Of a stretch of 64,000 nucleotides of DNA, positions 22,275 through 34,500 are shown in pieces. The notes under the pieces were generated by a model. It was given only the letters and a program-made list of their open reading frames with translations. It was not told the origin of the DNA and did no database searches. The position numbers and the translations under genes are program-made. The stretch lies in NCBI RefSeq assembly GCF_034140825.1, contig NC_089038.1:24271501-24335500 (forward strand). The letters are read 5' to 3'. Each line of letters starts with the position of its first letter. The stretch's first letter is position 1. Source of the stretch: Oryza sativa Japonica Group (lineage: Eukaryota; Streptophyta; Magnoliopsida; Poales; Poaceae).

Positions 22275-22850
22275 TCCTTAGGCCCAGTTCGAGTAATGGA
22301 GATTAAATACGGACATAAAAAAAAAGATACATGGTAAATAGATTTATATGATATTTTACAGTAATTTCTACATATATTTTTTTTATAAAATTTACTTCCT
22401 CCATTAAAAAAAATCCACAACTGCACTTATAATAGGACGGAGGTAGTATCTTTTATCAATTTATAAAGTATATTAATGAAACAGAGATAAATTTTGTATC
22501 TTTAATCAAAGAAAAAATGGACCTTACAACCTCGAACCTGTTTCGAAGGCTAAGTTTACAATACTTTCTTAGAATATCACCGGTTGAAACAGAAACAGCC
22601 TGCGGACTTCGTACAAGATAAATTGCAACTGTATACAGATTTTTCTTGAACAACATATCAAGCCTACTTTCCATTGTCTCTCCATTGCAAATAATTTTTT
22701 TTTATTACTCACTGACAGAATAATATTTCCTCACGAGAGTCTGAAACATCCCCCACCGCCCCACCGGCATATTATGTGCCTATGTGCAAAGTGCAATCAA
22801 CTAATTCCTAAGATCTCTCCAAAAGAAGAAAAAAACTAATTCCTAAGAGC
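22275..22850. other. Intergenic region with MITE debris
   Basis: AT-rich. A 52-bp TA-flanked foldback remnant (CTTCCTCCATTA to ACGGAGGTAG) lies at about 22395-22446. Otherwise nothing is recognised. Confidence 0.35.
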
Positions 22851-22851
22851 A

Positions 22852-23116
22852 GGTACAGACTATAAGCCAGCTATAAACACATATCAGAGCAGAAACAATA
22901 GCAAGCTATAAGCCAGCTGTAAACATATTTTAAGAAGATAAATGAGAAAAGAGAAGAGCAGCGGACTACAGATTTATAGCTAGCTGTAGCACAGACTTCA
23001 AGACGTAGTGTGTGTATGACAAGTAGGACCAGGTATTAATAGTGTAGTATAACTATTGTATGAATAAGCTATTAGATTGTCTATAGATGAATTGGAGCTA
23101 ATAGTTGGCTATCCTA
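22852..23116. mobile_element. MITE, copy A (AGCAGGT to ACTTGCTCT family)
   Basis: Starts near GAGCAGGTACAGACTATAAG and ends near TATTAAACTTGCTCT, so the short termini are inverted (GAGCAGGT against ACTTGCTC). Internal landmarks are ATAAGCCAGCTGTAAACATA, ATAGCTAGCTGTAGCACAGA, TAGTGTAGTATAACTATTG and GAGCTAATAGTTGGCTAT. The second copy, split by the LTR element, shares the same order. This is a common rice-type MITE without coding capacity; borders are approximate. Confidence 0.7.
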
Positions 23117-23241
23117 TTAAACTTGCTCTCAAGGAGATAAAAGAGAAGAATGAAAAGAAGCGGGCTATAGATTTATAGCCAGTTGCAACACGGACTCCCA
23201 GACACAATACATATATATGACAGGTGATATCATATTATATT
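23117..23241. mobile_element. MITE copy B, left part
   Basis: Follows copy A directly and corresponds to its middle part (GAGATAAAAGAGAAGAATG, GCGGGCTATAGATTTATAGCC, AGACACAATACATATATATG). It stops at the retrotransposon border, and the rest of this copy is at 36162-36272. It lacks the left terminus of the family, so it was already truncated or fused to copy A before the insertion. Confidence 0.7.
23237..23241. repeat. Target site duplication, left (ATATT)
   Basis: ATATT immediately precedes the TGTC start of the left LTR and is repeated at 36162-36166 right after the CA end of the right LTR. Confidence 0.9.
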
Positions 23242-24335
23242 TGTCGGTGACATGGGACCGGGAGTATCATGACTTAGAGACTTGAGGCAGACACGATCAC
23301 CCACGTGGCCTAACCCCCTCGGGGGGGGGGGGGGGGGGGTCGGGCCCGAGGGTGATACGGCCGCCCTTCTCTTTGTCTCCCCGAGGGGTCGGACCGCTCC
23401 CGTCTCGGCCCCGAGGGCCGAGGCGCCCCGACCCCTTGTGGGTTTTGCGCCGCGTATATGGGGTAGGTGAGCATAGCGGGGCTCACCTAACCACATTTAT
23501 TGCGGTTTGGACGAGCGCATCACGCCGTATCAAACGCAGTGCAGCGCACTCGTTTATCCGGTCTGTGACTAGTCACAGACCGGTCAGATCGTGGGTTAGG
23601 TGGCGACAGGCGGTCTGACGCACGCCTCGCCCCATCCCGTCAGGACGAGAGCCTCCAAGCACTCGTCCCTAGCCGAAGCCGGCGTGTTAACTCCTGGAGA
23701 TGGCACGTTGGTTCCGGTCAGATATATGCCAGGCTTCATCCTAACCATTACTGGCAAGATATTGTATGAAGAAGGGCGAACATGCAGATTGATAAACTGA
23801 CGCGTGGTGGACAAGAATGACCGATTTGTGACCGGTCTGACACTGGTCATGTCGTCAGCAGACAGCCATGTTCCCACGTCGCACCTGCTTCCGGCGGAAG
23901 TGGAGGTAGGTGTGGGCCGTCCCATCAGAAGGTCATTCGGACGGCAACCATACAAGTCTCTGTCTGATTATGAAAAGGTAGGATAAGTCCCCATAAAAAA
24001 GAGAGATGGTGCATGTGGTATCCCCTTGAGATATAAAAGGAGGACCTTGCCCACTTAGAAGGGGGAGGATTTTTAGGAAGAAAAAGAAGAGAACGATCAG
24101 GGGCTGGCTGGCACTTTGTAGCTTCTTCATACACAGATCCACCAAAACACAGGAGTAGGGTATTACGCTTCTCAGCGGCCCGAACCTGTATACATCGCCC
24201 GTGTCTTGTGCTTTTTCCATTCTCGCGAACCTTCCACACACAGACCAGGAGCTTAGAATCTCACCCAGGGCCCCTGGCCGAACCGGCAAAGGGGGGCCTG
24301 CGCGGTCTCCCGGTGAGGAGCCCCAAGCTCCGTCA
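23242..24335 (+). repeat. Left LTR
   Basis: A 1094-bp LTR from TGTCGGTGAC to GCTCCGTCA, with TG/CA ends. It carries a run of 19 G near 23321, a perfect 26-bp palindrome at 23558-23583, and a TATA motif at 24032-24038. It is ten bases longer than the right LTR because of the G run. Confidence 0.95.
24032..24038 (+). promoter_or_regulatory. Probable LTR TATA box
   Basis: TATAAAA inside the left LTR, about 300 bp before its end and in the sense direction of the element. This is the expected position for the U3/R promoter, and the same motif is kept in the right LTR at 35858-35864. Confidence 0.65.
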
Positions 24336-24360
24336 TCTGGCGCGCCAGGTAGGGGGCTCT
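24336..24360 (+). other. Primer-binding-site region of the retrotransposon
   Basis: Starting one or two bases after the left LTR, TGGCGCGCCAGGTAGGGG has the TGG-initial form of a tRNA 3'-end complement seen in many rice gypsy elements. The exact primer tRNA cannot be named without comparing tRNA genes. Confidence 0.65.
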
Positions 24361-24422
24361 GCGAGTGATCTTCTGAGCTCTCGCACTCTTTCGTGTGTGC
24401 CAAGCTTTTCCTGTTCAGCCCA

Positions 24423-26600
24423 ATGGCCGAACGAGCAAAGGCGCACAACCTCTCTCCGAGTGTTAGCGGTGACGACGGGGAGCCAAACCCACGCCGTCGA
24501 GCTCGTACTCCACCGCCCCCTCCACGCCAAAGTCCTAGGCGGGAGGAGGCGCTCGAGAGGGTCGAAGGATCCGCGACTTCGACGTCCACGGGTGATGGGG
24601 AAGGGCGGCGAGATGGGGAGCGTCGCCTCCTCGTCTACGGCGACGGCAGCACGCCCCAGGGCACGCTCCAAGCTGCGGGCGCGCTCCTACGTCACCCGCC
24701 CGTTGTCCCTGACCCGGAGTCTCCAGCCCAACGTTGGCTGGACGACGTGGCCAACTTGGTCATGACAGCACGGCAGCGCCTAGGTGCTGGTGGGCGGTCC
24801 TCCGCCACCAAGACCTCTGGCGCTGCTACCACCGGCTCCGTGTCGTCAAGGCGGAGGGCGCGGCGAGCGGCGGCTGTTGCTCGCCATTCGGCCGCCACTC
24901 CTTCGTCAGCGCCTCCGACCCAGGAAGATCAGCGTGGGGGGCCAGATGCCCGCATCGATATCGAGCGCCGGCGTAATGGTCGACGTGCTCCCCACGCAAC
25001 GGAGGGCGCCTCCTCGTCCGGAGTGTCACCTCAACGCGGACACGGGGATCAGCCCTCCGTGCCCCCGGTTGGTGGTGTCGGCTGTAGAGCCTTTGTGGCG
25101 AGCCTTCGGAACGTCCGTTGGCCCCCAAGGTTCCGGCCCACCATCGCCGAAAAATATGATGGGAGCATCAACCCCACCGAGTTTCTCCAGGTCTACACGA
25201 CCGGGATCGAAGCCGCCGGGGGTGATGACAGGGTCATGGCGAATTTCTTTCCCATGGCCCTGAAGGGACAGGCGCGGGGTTGGCTAATGAACTTGCCACC
25301 CGCGTCGGTCCACTCCTGGGAGGATTTGTGCCAACAGTTCACCATGAACTTTCAAGGCACATATCCGCGCCCAGGTGAAGAAGCGGACCTGCATGCAGTC
25401 CAGCGAAGGGATGATGAGTCACTTCGCTCATACATTCAGCGGTTCTGTCAAGTCCGCAACACCATGCCATGCATCCCTGCACACGCAGTGATCTACGCGT
25501 TCAGGGGGGGTGTGCGGCACAACAGCATGCTCGAAAAGATCGCCTCCAAAGAGCCCCAGACTACCGCGGAGCTTTTTCAGCTCGCGGACCGAGTAGCTCG
25601 TAAGGAGAAGGCATGGACCTGGAACCCCTCCGGTTCCGGTGTGGCAGCTTCGGCCGCCCCCGGATCCGCTGCTCAGACAGGGCGGCGTGACAGGAGGAGG
25701 AAGAAGAGGTCAGCCCATACCGACGACGAGGGTCATGTCCTCGCCGTCGAGGGCGCTTCGCGGGCCACCCGAAAGGGGAGGCCTGCGGGCAACAAAAAGA
25801 AGGAGGCCGGCGCTCCCAGCAGGGAGCGCCCAACCGGCAAGTGGTGCATCGTCCACAACACTTCCCTTCACGACCTCGCGGACTGCCGCGCAGTCAAAAG
25901 TTTGGCTGAGCGGACGAGGAAGTGGGAGGAGGAGAGGAGGCAGGAGCGCCGAGAGGGCAAGTCCCCGGCGGTTCCTTCCGGCAATCGGCGAAGTGAGGCC
26001 AAGCAGAAGGCCCCCGCCGAGGACATCGATGACGGCGATGATGACCTAGGTTTCCAAGAGCCTGGGGCCACCATTGCCACTGTCGATGGGGGAGCGTGTG
26101 CTCACGTTTCTCGCCGGAGCCTCAAGGCCATGAAGCGAGAGCTTCTGGCCGCGGCCCCTACTCATGAGGCGACGCGCCGGGCGCGGTGGTCGGAGGTTAC
26201 CCTCACCTTCGACCAGACCGACCACCCACCGTGCGTTGCCCGGGGAGGACAGATCGCAATGGTGGTTTCCCCCACTGTTTGCAACGTGAAGCTGGGGCGT
26301 GTCCTCATTGATGGAGGAGCAGCCCTCAACATCCTTTCCCCCGCGGCCTTTGACGCCATCAAGGCCCCGGGGATGGTGCTCCGGCCGTCCCAGCCGATTA
26401 TCGGTGTGACGCCGGGGCACACCTGGCCGCTAGGTCATATCGACCTCCCGGTCACCTTCGGTGGATCCGCCAATTTCCGCACGGAGCGGGTGAACTTTGA
26501 TGTGGCGGACCTCAGTCTGCCCTACAACGCGGTCTTAGGGAGGCCCGCGTTGGTGAAGTTCATGGCGGCGGTCCACTACGCCTACCTCCAGATGAAGATG
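24423..26600 (+). mobile_element. gag and protease region
   Basis: The retrotransposon gag capsid-type domain is recognisable at about 25110-25480 (PPRFRPTIAEKYDGS, KGQARGWLMNLP, SWEDLCQQF), preceded by a long disordered Arg/Ala/Pro stretch. The aspartic protease part follows, with its active-site block VLIDGGAALNILSP near 26300. A CCHC knuckle is not obvious. Fossil, part of the element at 23242-36161. Confidence 0.85.
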
Positions 26601-26899
26601 CCGGGCCCCGGTGGCCCCATCTCTGTCCATGGCGACCTCAAAGTCGCGCTTGCTTGTATGGAGCAGCGCGCCGACCACCTCGCCGCCGCGTCCAAGCCCG
26701 AGGGTGGCGACGAGAGGCTTGGCACATCCGCCCCCGCCGCCCCGAGGCAGCGGATAGTCACATGCGACGAGGTCCCGGTCAAGGAGGTTGCCCTGGGCGA
26801 CGGCCCGTCCAAGACCACACGGATCGGTGGTCTTCTGGACGGCAAATAGGAAGACGCGCTCGTCTCTTTCCTGCGGGCAAACGCTGACGTCTTCGCATG

Positions 26900-27950
26900 G
26901 AGACCGGCGGATATGCCCGGGGTCCCCAGGGAGGTGATTGAGCACCGTCTCGCCGTGCGGCCGGGCGCAAGGCCGGTCCGGCAGAAAGTGCGGCGCCAGG
27001 CCCCGGAACGTCAAGCCTTCATCCGCGAGGAGGTGGCGCGACTTCTAGAGGCCGGATTCATCCGCGAGGTCATCCATCCGGAGTGGCTGGCGAACCCGGT
27101 GGTCGTTCCCAAGGCGAACGGCAAGCTTCGGATGTGCATCGACTACACCGACCTTAACAAGGCATGTCCTAAGGACCCTTACCCCCTGCCTCGCATAGAT
27201 CAGATTGTCGACTCCACAGCGGGGTGCGACCTTTTGTGTTTTCTAGATGCATACTCTGGTTACCATCAGATTCGCATGGCTAGGGAGGATGAGGAAAAAA
27301 CTGCATTCATTACCCCCATAGGAATTTATTGTTATACGACAATGCCCTTCGGGTTAAAGAATGCAGGTCCTACTTTTCAACGTACTACTCGAATTTCTTT
27401 GGGTAGCCAAATAGGACGTAATGTTGAGGCTTATGTTGATGACTTGGTTGTAAAGACGCGCAACCAAGAGACCTTACTCTCGGATCTAGCGGAAACTTTT
27501 GAGAGTCTCCGCTCCGCCCGCATAAAACTGAACCCCGATAAGTGCGTGTTCGGTGTACCTGCGGGCAAGCTTCTCGGGTTTTTGGTCTCCGCCCGAGGCA
27601 TCGAGGCCAACCCCGAGAAGATACGAGCTATAGAGCGGATGCGCCCCGCAGCAAGCTTAGGGATGTGCAATGCGTCACCGGTTGCATGGCCGCCCTAAGT
27701 CGGTTCATATCGAGGCTAGGAGAGAAGGCGCTACCCTTATTTAAGCTCCTCAAACGCTCCGGGCCGTTTACTTGGACGGAGGAAGCTGAACGTGCCCTCA
27801 CTCAGTTGAAGGCGTATCTCAGCTCTCCCCCAGTTCTGGTCGCCCCGGAGCCAAATGAACCCTTGCTACTTTACTTAGCGGCGACCCCGCAAGTGGTTAG
27901 TGCGGCGTTGGTTGTGGAGCGCGATGAGGACAATCCTCATTCCGCGCACC
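26900..27950 (+). mobile_element. Reverse transcriptase region
   Basis: Family motifs are readable: a VVPKANGKLRMCIDYTDLN block, FLDAYSGYHQI, TMPFGLKNAG and the catalytic EAYVDDLVVK. This order is typical of plant Ty3/gypsy RT. The region is not intact as one reading frame. Confidence 0.85.
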
Positions 27951-27954
27951 CCCA

Positions 27955-28340
27955 CCCTGTGCTGGCTTGGCCCGGGAGAGAGCAGGGAGGAGAGGCCCCC
28001 GAGCCGAACGGTGGCCCAAGGCCCCCGACGACCGGAGCAGGCCCTCTGCCCGCTTGTCAGACGGTGCCAGGTGCCCCCGATCCCCAGGAAGGCCCCGAGG
28101 CCACTGCGGGAAGGCCGCACCTATCGCCCTCTGACCCCGAGGCTAACCCTGTGCCGACTCGACCCGGGAGACAGCAGGGAGAAGAGGCCCCCGAGCCGAA
28201 CGGTGGCCTAAGGCCCCTGACGGCCGGAGTTGGCCCTTTGCCCGCTTGTCCGACGACGCCAGGAGCCCCCGACCCCCAGGACGGCCCCGAGGCCACTGTG
28301 GGAAGGCCGCCCCTGTCGTCCTCCGACCCCGAGGTCGTCG
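27955..28340 (+). repeat. Proline-rich 192-bp tandem duplication between RT and RNase H
   Basis: Two copies of a 192-bp unit (64 codons) follow each other; the string CCCGGGAG marks their starts at 27971 and 28163. Both encode [15 protein letters not shown] and PGAPDPQ-type sequence followed by a Ser/Asp-Pro tail. It lies inside pol where most gypsy elements run directly from the RT thumb into the RNase H-like part. Confidence 0.85.
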
Positions 28341-28399
28341 GCACAGAAGACGAGTGCACCCCGCGAGGCCGCTTGGACAAAGAGCGCCCCAGGGATGTG

Positions 28400-30577
28400 G
28401 CCCCTAGCGAAGAGGATCGGCCCCACCGAAAGGTGCAGCAGCCCGTCTACTTTGTTAGTGAGGCCCTCCGGGACGCCAAGACCCGATACCCTCAGGCCCA
28501 GAAGATGCTTTACGCTATTCTGATGGCTTCGAGGAAACTGCGCCATTATTTCCAGGCGCATCGGGTCACGGTGGTTACGTCTTACCCCCTCGGCCAAATC
28601 TTGCATAATCGAGAGGGTACTGGACGGGTGGTGAAATGGGCAATCGAACTTTCTGAGTTTGATTTGCATTTTGAACCACGCCACGCTATCAAGAGCCAGG
28701 CCCTCGCCGATTTTGTGGCAGAGTGGACCCCAGCTCCCGAGCCCGTCTTAGTCCCCGAGGCCAGCTCGGGCCCCTCGCAGCTGCCTCACACCGCCCACTG
28801 GGTGATGCAGTTCGACGGCTCCCTGTCTCTTCAGGGCGCCGGTGCGGGGGTCACGTTGACCTCGCCGAGCGGAGACGTCCTTAGATATTTGGTTCGCCTT
28901 GACTTTCGGGCGACCAATAATATGGCAGAATATGAGGGACTCCTTGCGGGACTCAGGGTGGCAGCTGGACTGGGGATCCGCCGCCTCCTGGTGCTAGGCG
29001 ACTCCCAGCTAGTCGTTAACCAGGTCTGTAAGGAGTACCGGTGCTCTGACCCGCAGATGGACGCTTACGTGCGCCAGGTACGGCGTATGGAGCGCCATTT
29101 TGACGGGATAGAGCTTCGGCACGTGCCCAGACGGGATAACACGGTTGCCGACGAACTCTCACGACTCGCTTCCTCGCGAGCCCAGACCCCACCGGGCGCC
29201 TTTGAAGAAAGGCTTGCCCAGCCGTCGGCGCGACCCGACCCCTTAGGGGAGACGGACGCGCCTGACAGGCCCCCGAGGCCCGTCGGAGTCCAGGCCTCGG
29301 GACCCGAGGGGAGCGCCCCCAGCTCCCTTAGATTGATTGCTTGGATCGCTGAGATCCAAGCATACCTCACAGATAAGACTCTACCCGAGGACCGCGAAGG
29401 GAGTGAACGCGTCCAGCGCATCTCCAAACGCTACGTGCTGGTAGAAGGGACCCTCTATCGGCGCGCAGCTAACGGAATCCTCCTGAAGTGCATTCCTCGG
29501 GAACAAGGCGTCGAGCTTCTTGCCGATGTCCATGAAGGCGAATGCGGAGCCCACTCCGCCTCGCGCACCTTGGTTGGCAAAGCCTTTCGTCAAGGTTTCT
29601 ATTGGCCAACAGCTCTCAATGATGCGGTCGACCTGGTTCGGCGATGTAGAGCGTGTCAATTCCACGCCAAGCAAATCCATCAGCCGGCCCAGGGCCTGCA
29701 GATCATACCACTTTCATGGCCATTTGCTGTCTGGGGGCTCGATATCCTGGGACCGTTTAGGCGGGCCCCGGGCGGGTTTGAGTATCTGTATGTCGTGATC
29801 GACAAGTTCACTAAGTGGCCCGAGGCTTATCCGGTCGTCAAGATCGATAAGCACTCCGCACTTAAATTCATTAAGGGCATCACAGCCTGGTTTGGAGTGC
29901 CTAACCGTATTATTACGGATAACGACACCCAATTCACTAGTGAACTTTTCGGCGATTACTGCGAAGACATGGGCATCAAGCTCTGCTTCGCCTCACCTGC
30001 CTACCCCAGAAGCAACGGCCAAGTGGAGCGCGCCAATGCGGAAATCCTCAGAGGCCTTAAAACCAAGACCTTCAACATCCTCAAGAAGCACGGCGATTCG
30101 TGGATCGAGGAGTTGCCAGCGGTGCTCTGGGCGAACCGAACCACGCCAAGCCGAGCAACCGGGGAAACGCCTTTCTTCCTCGTCTACGGCGCGGAAGCGG
30201 TTCTCCCATCCGAGCTCACCCTGAAGTCCCCTCGGGCCACCATGTACTGCGAGGCTGATCAAGATCAGCTTCGCAGAGATGACCTCGATTACTTGGAAGA
30301 GCGAAGGCGACGCGCGGCCCTCCGAGCCGCGCGCTACCAGCAGAGCCTGCGGCGCTACCATCAGCGCCACGTCCGGGCCCGATCGCTCTGCGTCGACGAC
30401 CTCGTCCTACGCCGCGTCCAAACGCGTGCTGGATTGAGCAAGCTCTCACCAATGTGGGAGGGTCCGTATCGAGTGATCGGCGTCCCCCGGCCGGGCTCCG
30501 TTCGGCTGGCCACGGGCGACGGCACAGAGCTGCCTAACCCGTGGAACATCGAACACCTTCGTCGCTTCTACCCCTAA
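28400..30577 (+). mobile_element. RNase H and integrase region
   Basis: The RT-linked RNase H part ([19 protein letters not shown], near 28435) is followed by a second, cellular-type RNase H domain ([17 protein letters not shown] near 28805, [25 protein letters not shown]). The integrase follows with its zinc-finger part, DILGPF near 29745 and a core DNDTQF and [10 protein letters not shown]-terminal tail ends [10 protein letters not shown]. The second RNase H domain is typical of some plant gypsy lineages. Confidence 0.85.
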
Positions 30578-31197
30578 AGGGGGATCGGGTGTCAGGTTTC
30601 GGGCTCGGGCCAACCCCGCACCCCCCTCGGGTGTGTAGGGTTGGCCGGGGGCTACCACATATGCATATTCTTATATCTGTATTTCAATAAAAGTATTTTC
30701 GATTTCCTAAAGGCTGTATCTGTGCTGTTGTTTCCCTTTTGAAGGATCTTGACTTGAAATAGGTCACTCGTGTTCAATCCTGCCCTCGGGGGCTCGGGTC
30801 GGCTAAAATCGCCAAACGGGGCCCAGAACCGAGCCGTGCCCCGGGGCGTGGTGTACTCCGGGGGGGAATCGGCAAAAACCCACAATCGGGTCACCCATAA
30901 CCCTCGGTCACCACGCTCCCGGCCTGGCCAGTCTCGACATGTGGATCTCCCCAGGCACTAGCCCCGACCCGAGCCATTTGAGGACTAGGACCTGGGCACG
31001 AGCCCTTGTTCAAGCCAAGGCACAAAAGGACCGCGGCACAGACATCCTCGTCTTATACACACAACAAATAGAATTGACACAAAAAAATTTCCTCTTTATT
31101 TGATTGCAGATTAAATTAGTCTATACAAGAAGGGGGCCCGAAGGCCTCGGAAGAAGAAAAGAAGAAACTATTTAAAGATTGGCGGGGGCCTGGGGGC

Positions 31198-34100
31198 TCA
31201 CTCCGATGCACCCGGGTCGCCAGCCTCGTCGCCACTGTCGCCCACTCTGCCGTCATCGTCCTCCTCGTCGGAGTTGAGGGCGAATGCGAGCCGAGGGGCC
31301 GAACCCTCGAAGCTGTGGACGATATGGTCGGCGGTGTCCCGGACCTGCGCGCGCGCGCCATCCTCGGTCCCGGGAGGGAACTCGTCCAGCGCCGTCCATG
31401 GGGAGAAGTCGGGATCCCTGGCTTGGTAACTCGCCAGTACGAGCTCCACCGCTCCTCGGGCGAGGTCCCTCGAGGATGACTTAATCGTCCTCTCGAGCTC
31501 CTCGGGGAGCCGTTGGAGAGTCCCGGCTATCTCCGAGAGGCGCTGGGCGAGGCCCCCCTGGTTGGCGGCGTACTTCGCAGTCCGCCCGCCCCAGAGGCCC
31601 ACCTGCCGACCGGCGCGGTCTAGACGGGAGACGGCGTCCCGAAGCATGCCGGGCCCTACCTCGCCTGCCAAGCGGAGGGCCTCGACCTCCCCGGCGGACG
31701 AGTCTAGCGCGCCCTGCAAATCGGCGATGGTGTGTTCGGCAGCTGCGAGGCGGGTGGTTAAGTCGCTTTCGCCCGCGGCCGCCCCGCCGCTGCGCGCCCT
31801 CGCGTCCAGCTCCTTCTCCCGCGCCTCGAACTCAGCGGCCCGCTGGTTCAGCGCGGCCCTCTCGGCGCGGGCACCTTCCAGATTACGGCGCGCTTCTTCC
31901 TCTTGCGCAGCCTCGCGGAGGGACAGGCTGTCCGCCAGCCGTTGCGCCGCGGCCTCGGCCTCCTCGAGAGCTCGCTCCCGCTCGGTGAGCGCGTCCTCGC
32001 GGAGGCGGAGCGCGGACTCTTCTTCGGCACAGGCGGCTTCGTGCACCGCCAGTGTGACCTCCCGAATAGCAACGGCGGCCTCGCGATCCGCCAGGTCCCT
32101 CTCCATGGCGCAGGCACGCTCTTCCAGCGCCATGGCACGGGCCTCAAGGGCTTCTTCGCGCCGCCGGGATACCACCTCGGTCTCCGCCGCCCGCCGTTCT
32201 CGGGCAGCGGCAGCGTCAAGGACCCCCCGGGCGGCGTCGAGCTTCTTCCCTAGCTCCGCCTCCCAGCTCCCGTATTGAAGGCGGAGGGTGTCCTGCGCCT
32301 CGTTCATCACGGTGGTGGCGATGAGGGCAGCCCCCCGCTCCTCCTCCACCTCCTTGGCGATCTCCCCCAGCACCTTCCGACGGGCTTCGAGCTCTGAGAC
32401 GTGCCGGCGGTGTGCCTTGCGGCCCACCTCCACCATGGCCTCCACCGAGCGTCGCCCCTCTTCGACACGCGCCCATGCGGCGTCGAGCTCCACCCGCTTT
32501 GCTTGCAGGGCCTCCACCTGGGCACTTAACCCGTCCAACACTGTGGTGTTAGCGACGGCCAAGGCCTGCAGAAGAGGTTCTGCGCTCAGTGGAGCAACGG
32601 AAGGCGTGGGGAAGAGCCGCCTCGAAGAGGATGCCGCGCGGCTTGGCCCGCCGATGGACGTGCCGGGCTCGGGGATGTCCCCCGGACCTGGTTTGTCCTG
32701 AGCGTCGCACGAGGGAGTGGGCCCAAGCGATGCGCTCGCGGCCTCATCGCGAGCTGTTTCGGAAGTCGTCGTCGCCTCGGCCTGGCGAAGTCTGGCCTCC
32801 TCCCGAGCGGCTTCTTCAGCTTGACGAGCTCGGACGGCCACCTGGGCAGCTTCCTCGGCTTCTCGAAGGCGATCCGCGGCCTCTTGCCGGTCAGTTTCAC
32901 GGGTCGCCTCGGAGGATGTCGTTGCCTCGGCCTGGCGGGGTCCGGCCTCCTCCCGAACGGCTTCCTTGGTCTGGCGAGCCCGAGCGGCCTCCCGAGCGGC
33001 CTCCTCGGCTTCCCGAAGGCGATCCACGGCTTCTCGCCGGTCAGATTCCCGCCTCCGGGCCTCTGTGGTCGCCGGGTCCTCGGCCTCAGACTGGCCGGAC
33101 TTGGAATGGCGGGAGGGACGCGACGGGATCTCGCTGAAACAGAAGAAAGACCAGAAGACAAGCAAGATGGATGAGTGAAAACTCGCGTTGAAGGAATGAA
33201 TACGGCCACGATGGGCGTGGGACGAACCTGCGAGGGGGTCGGTTAAACGACCACCTTGGAGGGGAAATAAGGTTTCCCCGGGATGGTTCTGTCCCCCCCA
33301 TCTTGCGGGGCCGTTTCTTCTTCCGCTCCCCCTCGGGCTGCGACGTCGGCGTGGCCCCCTCCGGGCGCCTGCTGCTGGCACGCGCCGCCCCGCCCCCTCG
33401 GGGAGGAGATGGGGGAGGGGTTCCTTCCTGCTTCCTCTTCCCCCGGGCGTCGGCAGGGCGGCCGCTCCCCGGGCCCCCGACGCGGGGCCCAGAAGCACGA
33501 CCCCCTCCCGGGGTAGATTGTTCCCCCCCCCCCCCCCGCGGCTCCCGCCCGCGCCATCGTGGCCTCGAGGAGCCCGCTCCTCCGACGCCCCGACCGTCTG
33601 CATGATGGTCAGGATGGAGGCGCGGTCTGGATCGCTGCAGAGGGGGAGGACTCCTTGAGGAATGAGGGATGCCTCCACGGAGCTGAGATTCAGCACCCGT
33701 TGGACCACTATCTTGAAGTCCTCAGGAGCCCAGTCCCATCTGACCCCCTGGTGGGTCCTCATACAGTCCTCGGACCCGGTGTACTCCCAGGCGCCCCGGG
33801 CGCGCCGTTGGAGTGGCGCGATCCGGCGACGAAGATAGTCGCCGAACACCATGGCCCCTGTGAGCCCCTGGGATCGCAGGCCCGCCAGGCGGTCGAGGAC
33901 GGCGTCGTAGCCATCTCCCAGATCTACCGGCACCCGCCAGTTGGAGGCCTGCGCTGGAGGCTGGCTCGGAAGTCGGAGGCGCGCTTCGTCGGCGAGGGGG
34001 GTGTAGAACCAGTCGCTCTTCCAGTCATCCCACTTCTTGCGGAGGACGCAGGGAATATAGCGGTTCAGCACCGGCCCCCGCGGCTGGAAGTAGCAACCAC

Positions 34101-34500
34101 CAACCACCGACGGCGGCGACACCGGCTGTACGGTGAAGAACCACCGGAACAGCCGAAGGGATGGGCGCACCCCGATGAACATCTCGCACAGGTGCGCGAA
34201 GATGACCAAATGTCATTACCGCGTTGGGGTGAGGTGCGCCATCTGGAGATCGTAAAACTCCAGAATATCCATGAAGAAAGAAGAAAATGGCGGAACCAGC
34301 CCTGCCATAGCAAAAGGGAGGAAGAAGACGGACCGCCCCGGGTAGCGTGGCGCCGGGCATCCCTCGCCCAGCGAGACTATCTCCCGGCCGGTGGCAGATT
34401 CCGGCATGAAGCGGCGCGGCAGCCTGGCCTGTCTCTCGCTCACGATGCGGGAAGGCGGCAGCACGCTACCGTCAAGCGGAGCGGAGCCCCGTGCCATGAC
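31198..34500 (-). mobile_element. Antisense accessory region of the retrotransposon
   Basis: Read on the minus strand, the right-hand part (its N-terminal side) carries a domain I associate with the 'putative gypsy-type transposon' family: HLCEMFIGVRPSLRLFRWFF, VGGCYFQPR, KKWDDWKSDWF and an EDCMRTHQG region. The left-hand part is a very long Glu/Ala/Arg-rich segment with heptad-like pattern, probably coiled coil, ending in an acidic tail. Such antisense frames downstream of pol are known from several large plant gypsy lineages; their role is unknown. The region is broken. Confidence 0.75.

Noticed and set aside
21747-22426. Overlapping minus-strand frames that include the DAO-like fragment
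   Set aside because: Only about 139 bp align with DAO exon 2, and in two frames. The rest shows no dioxygenase similarity, so no full second gene is called.
23321-23339. Run of 19 G as a possible functional G-quadruplex
   Set aside because: The right LTR has only nine G at the same place, so the tract is slippage-prone; no conserved G-tract spacing is seen.
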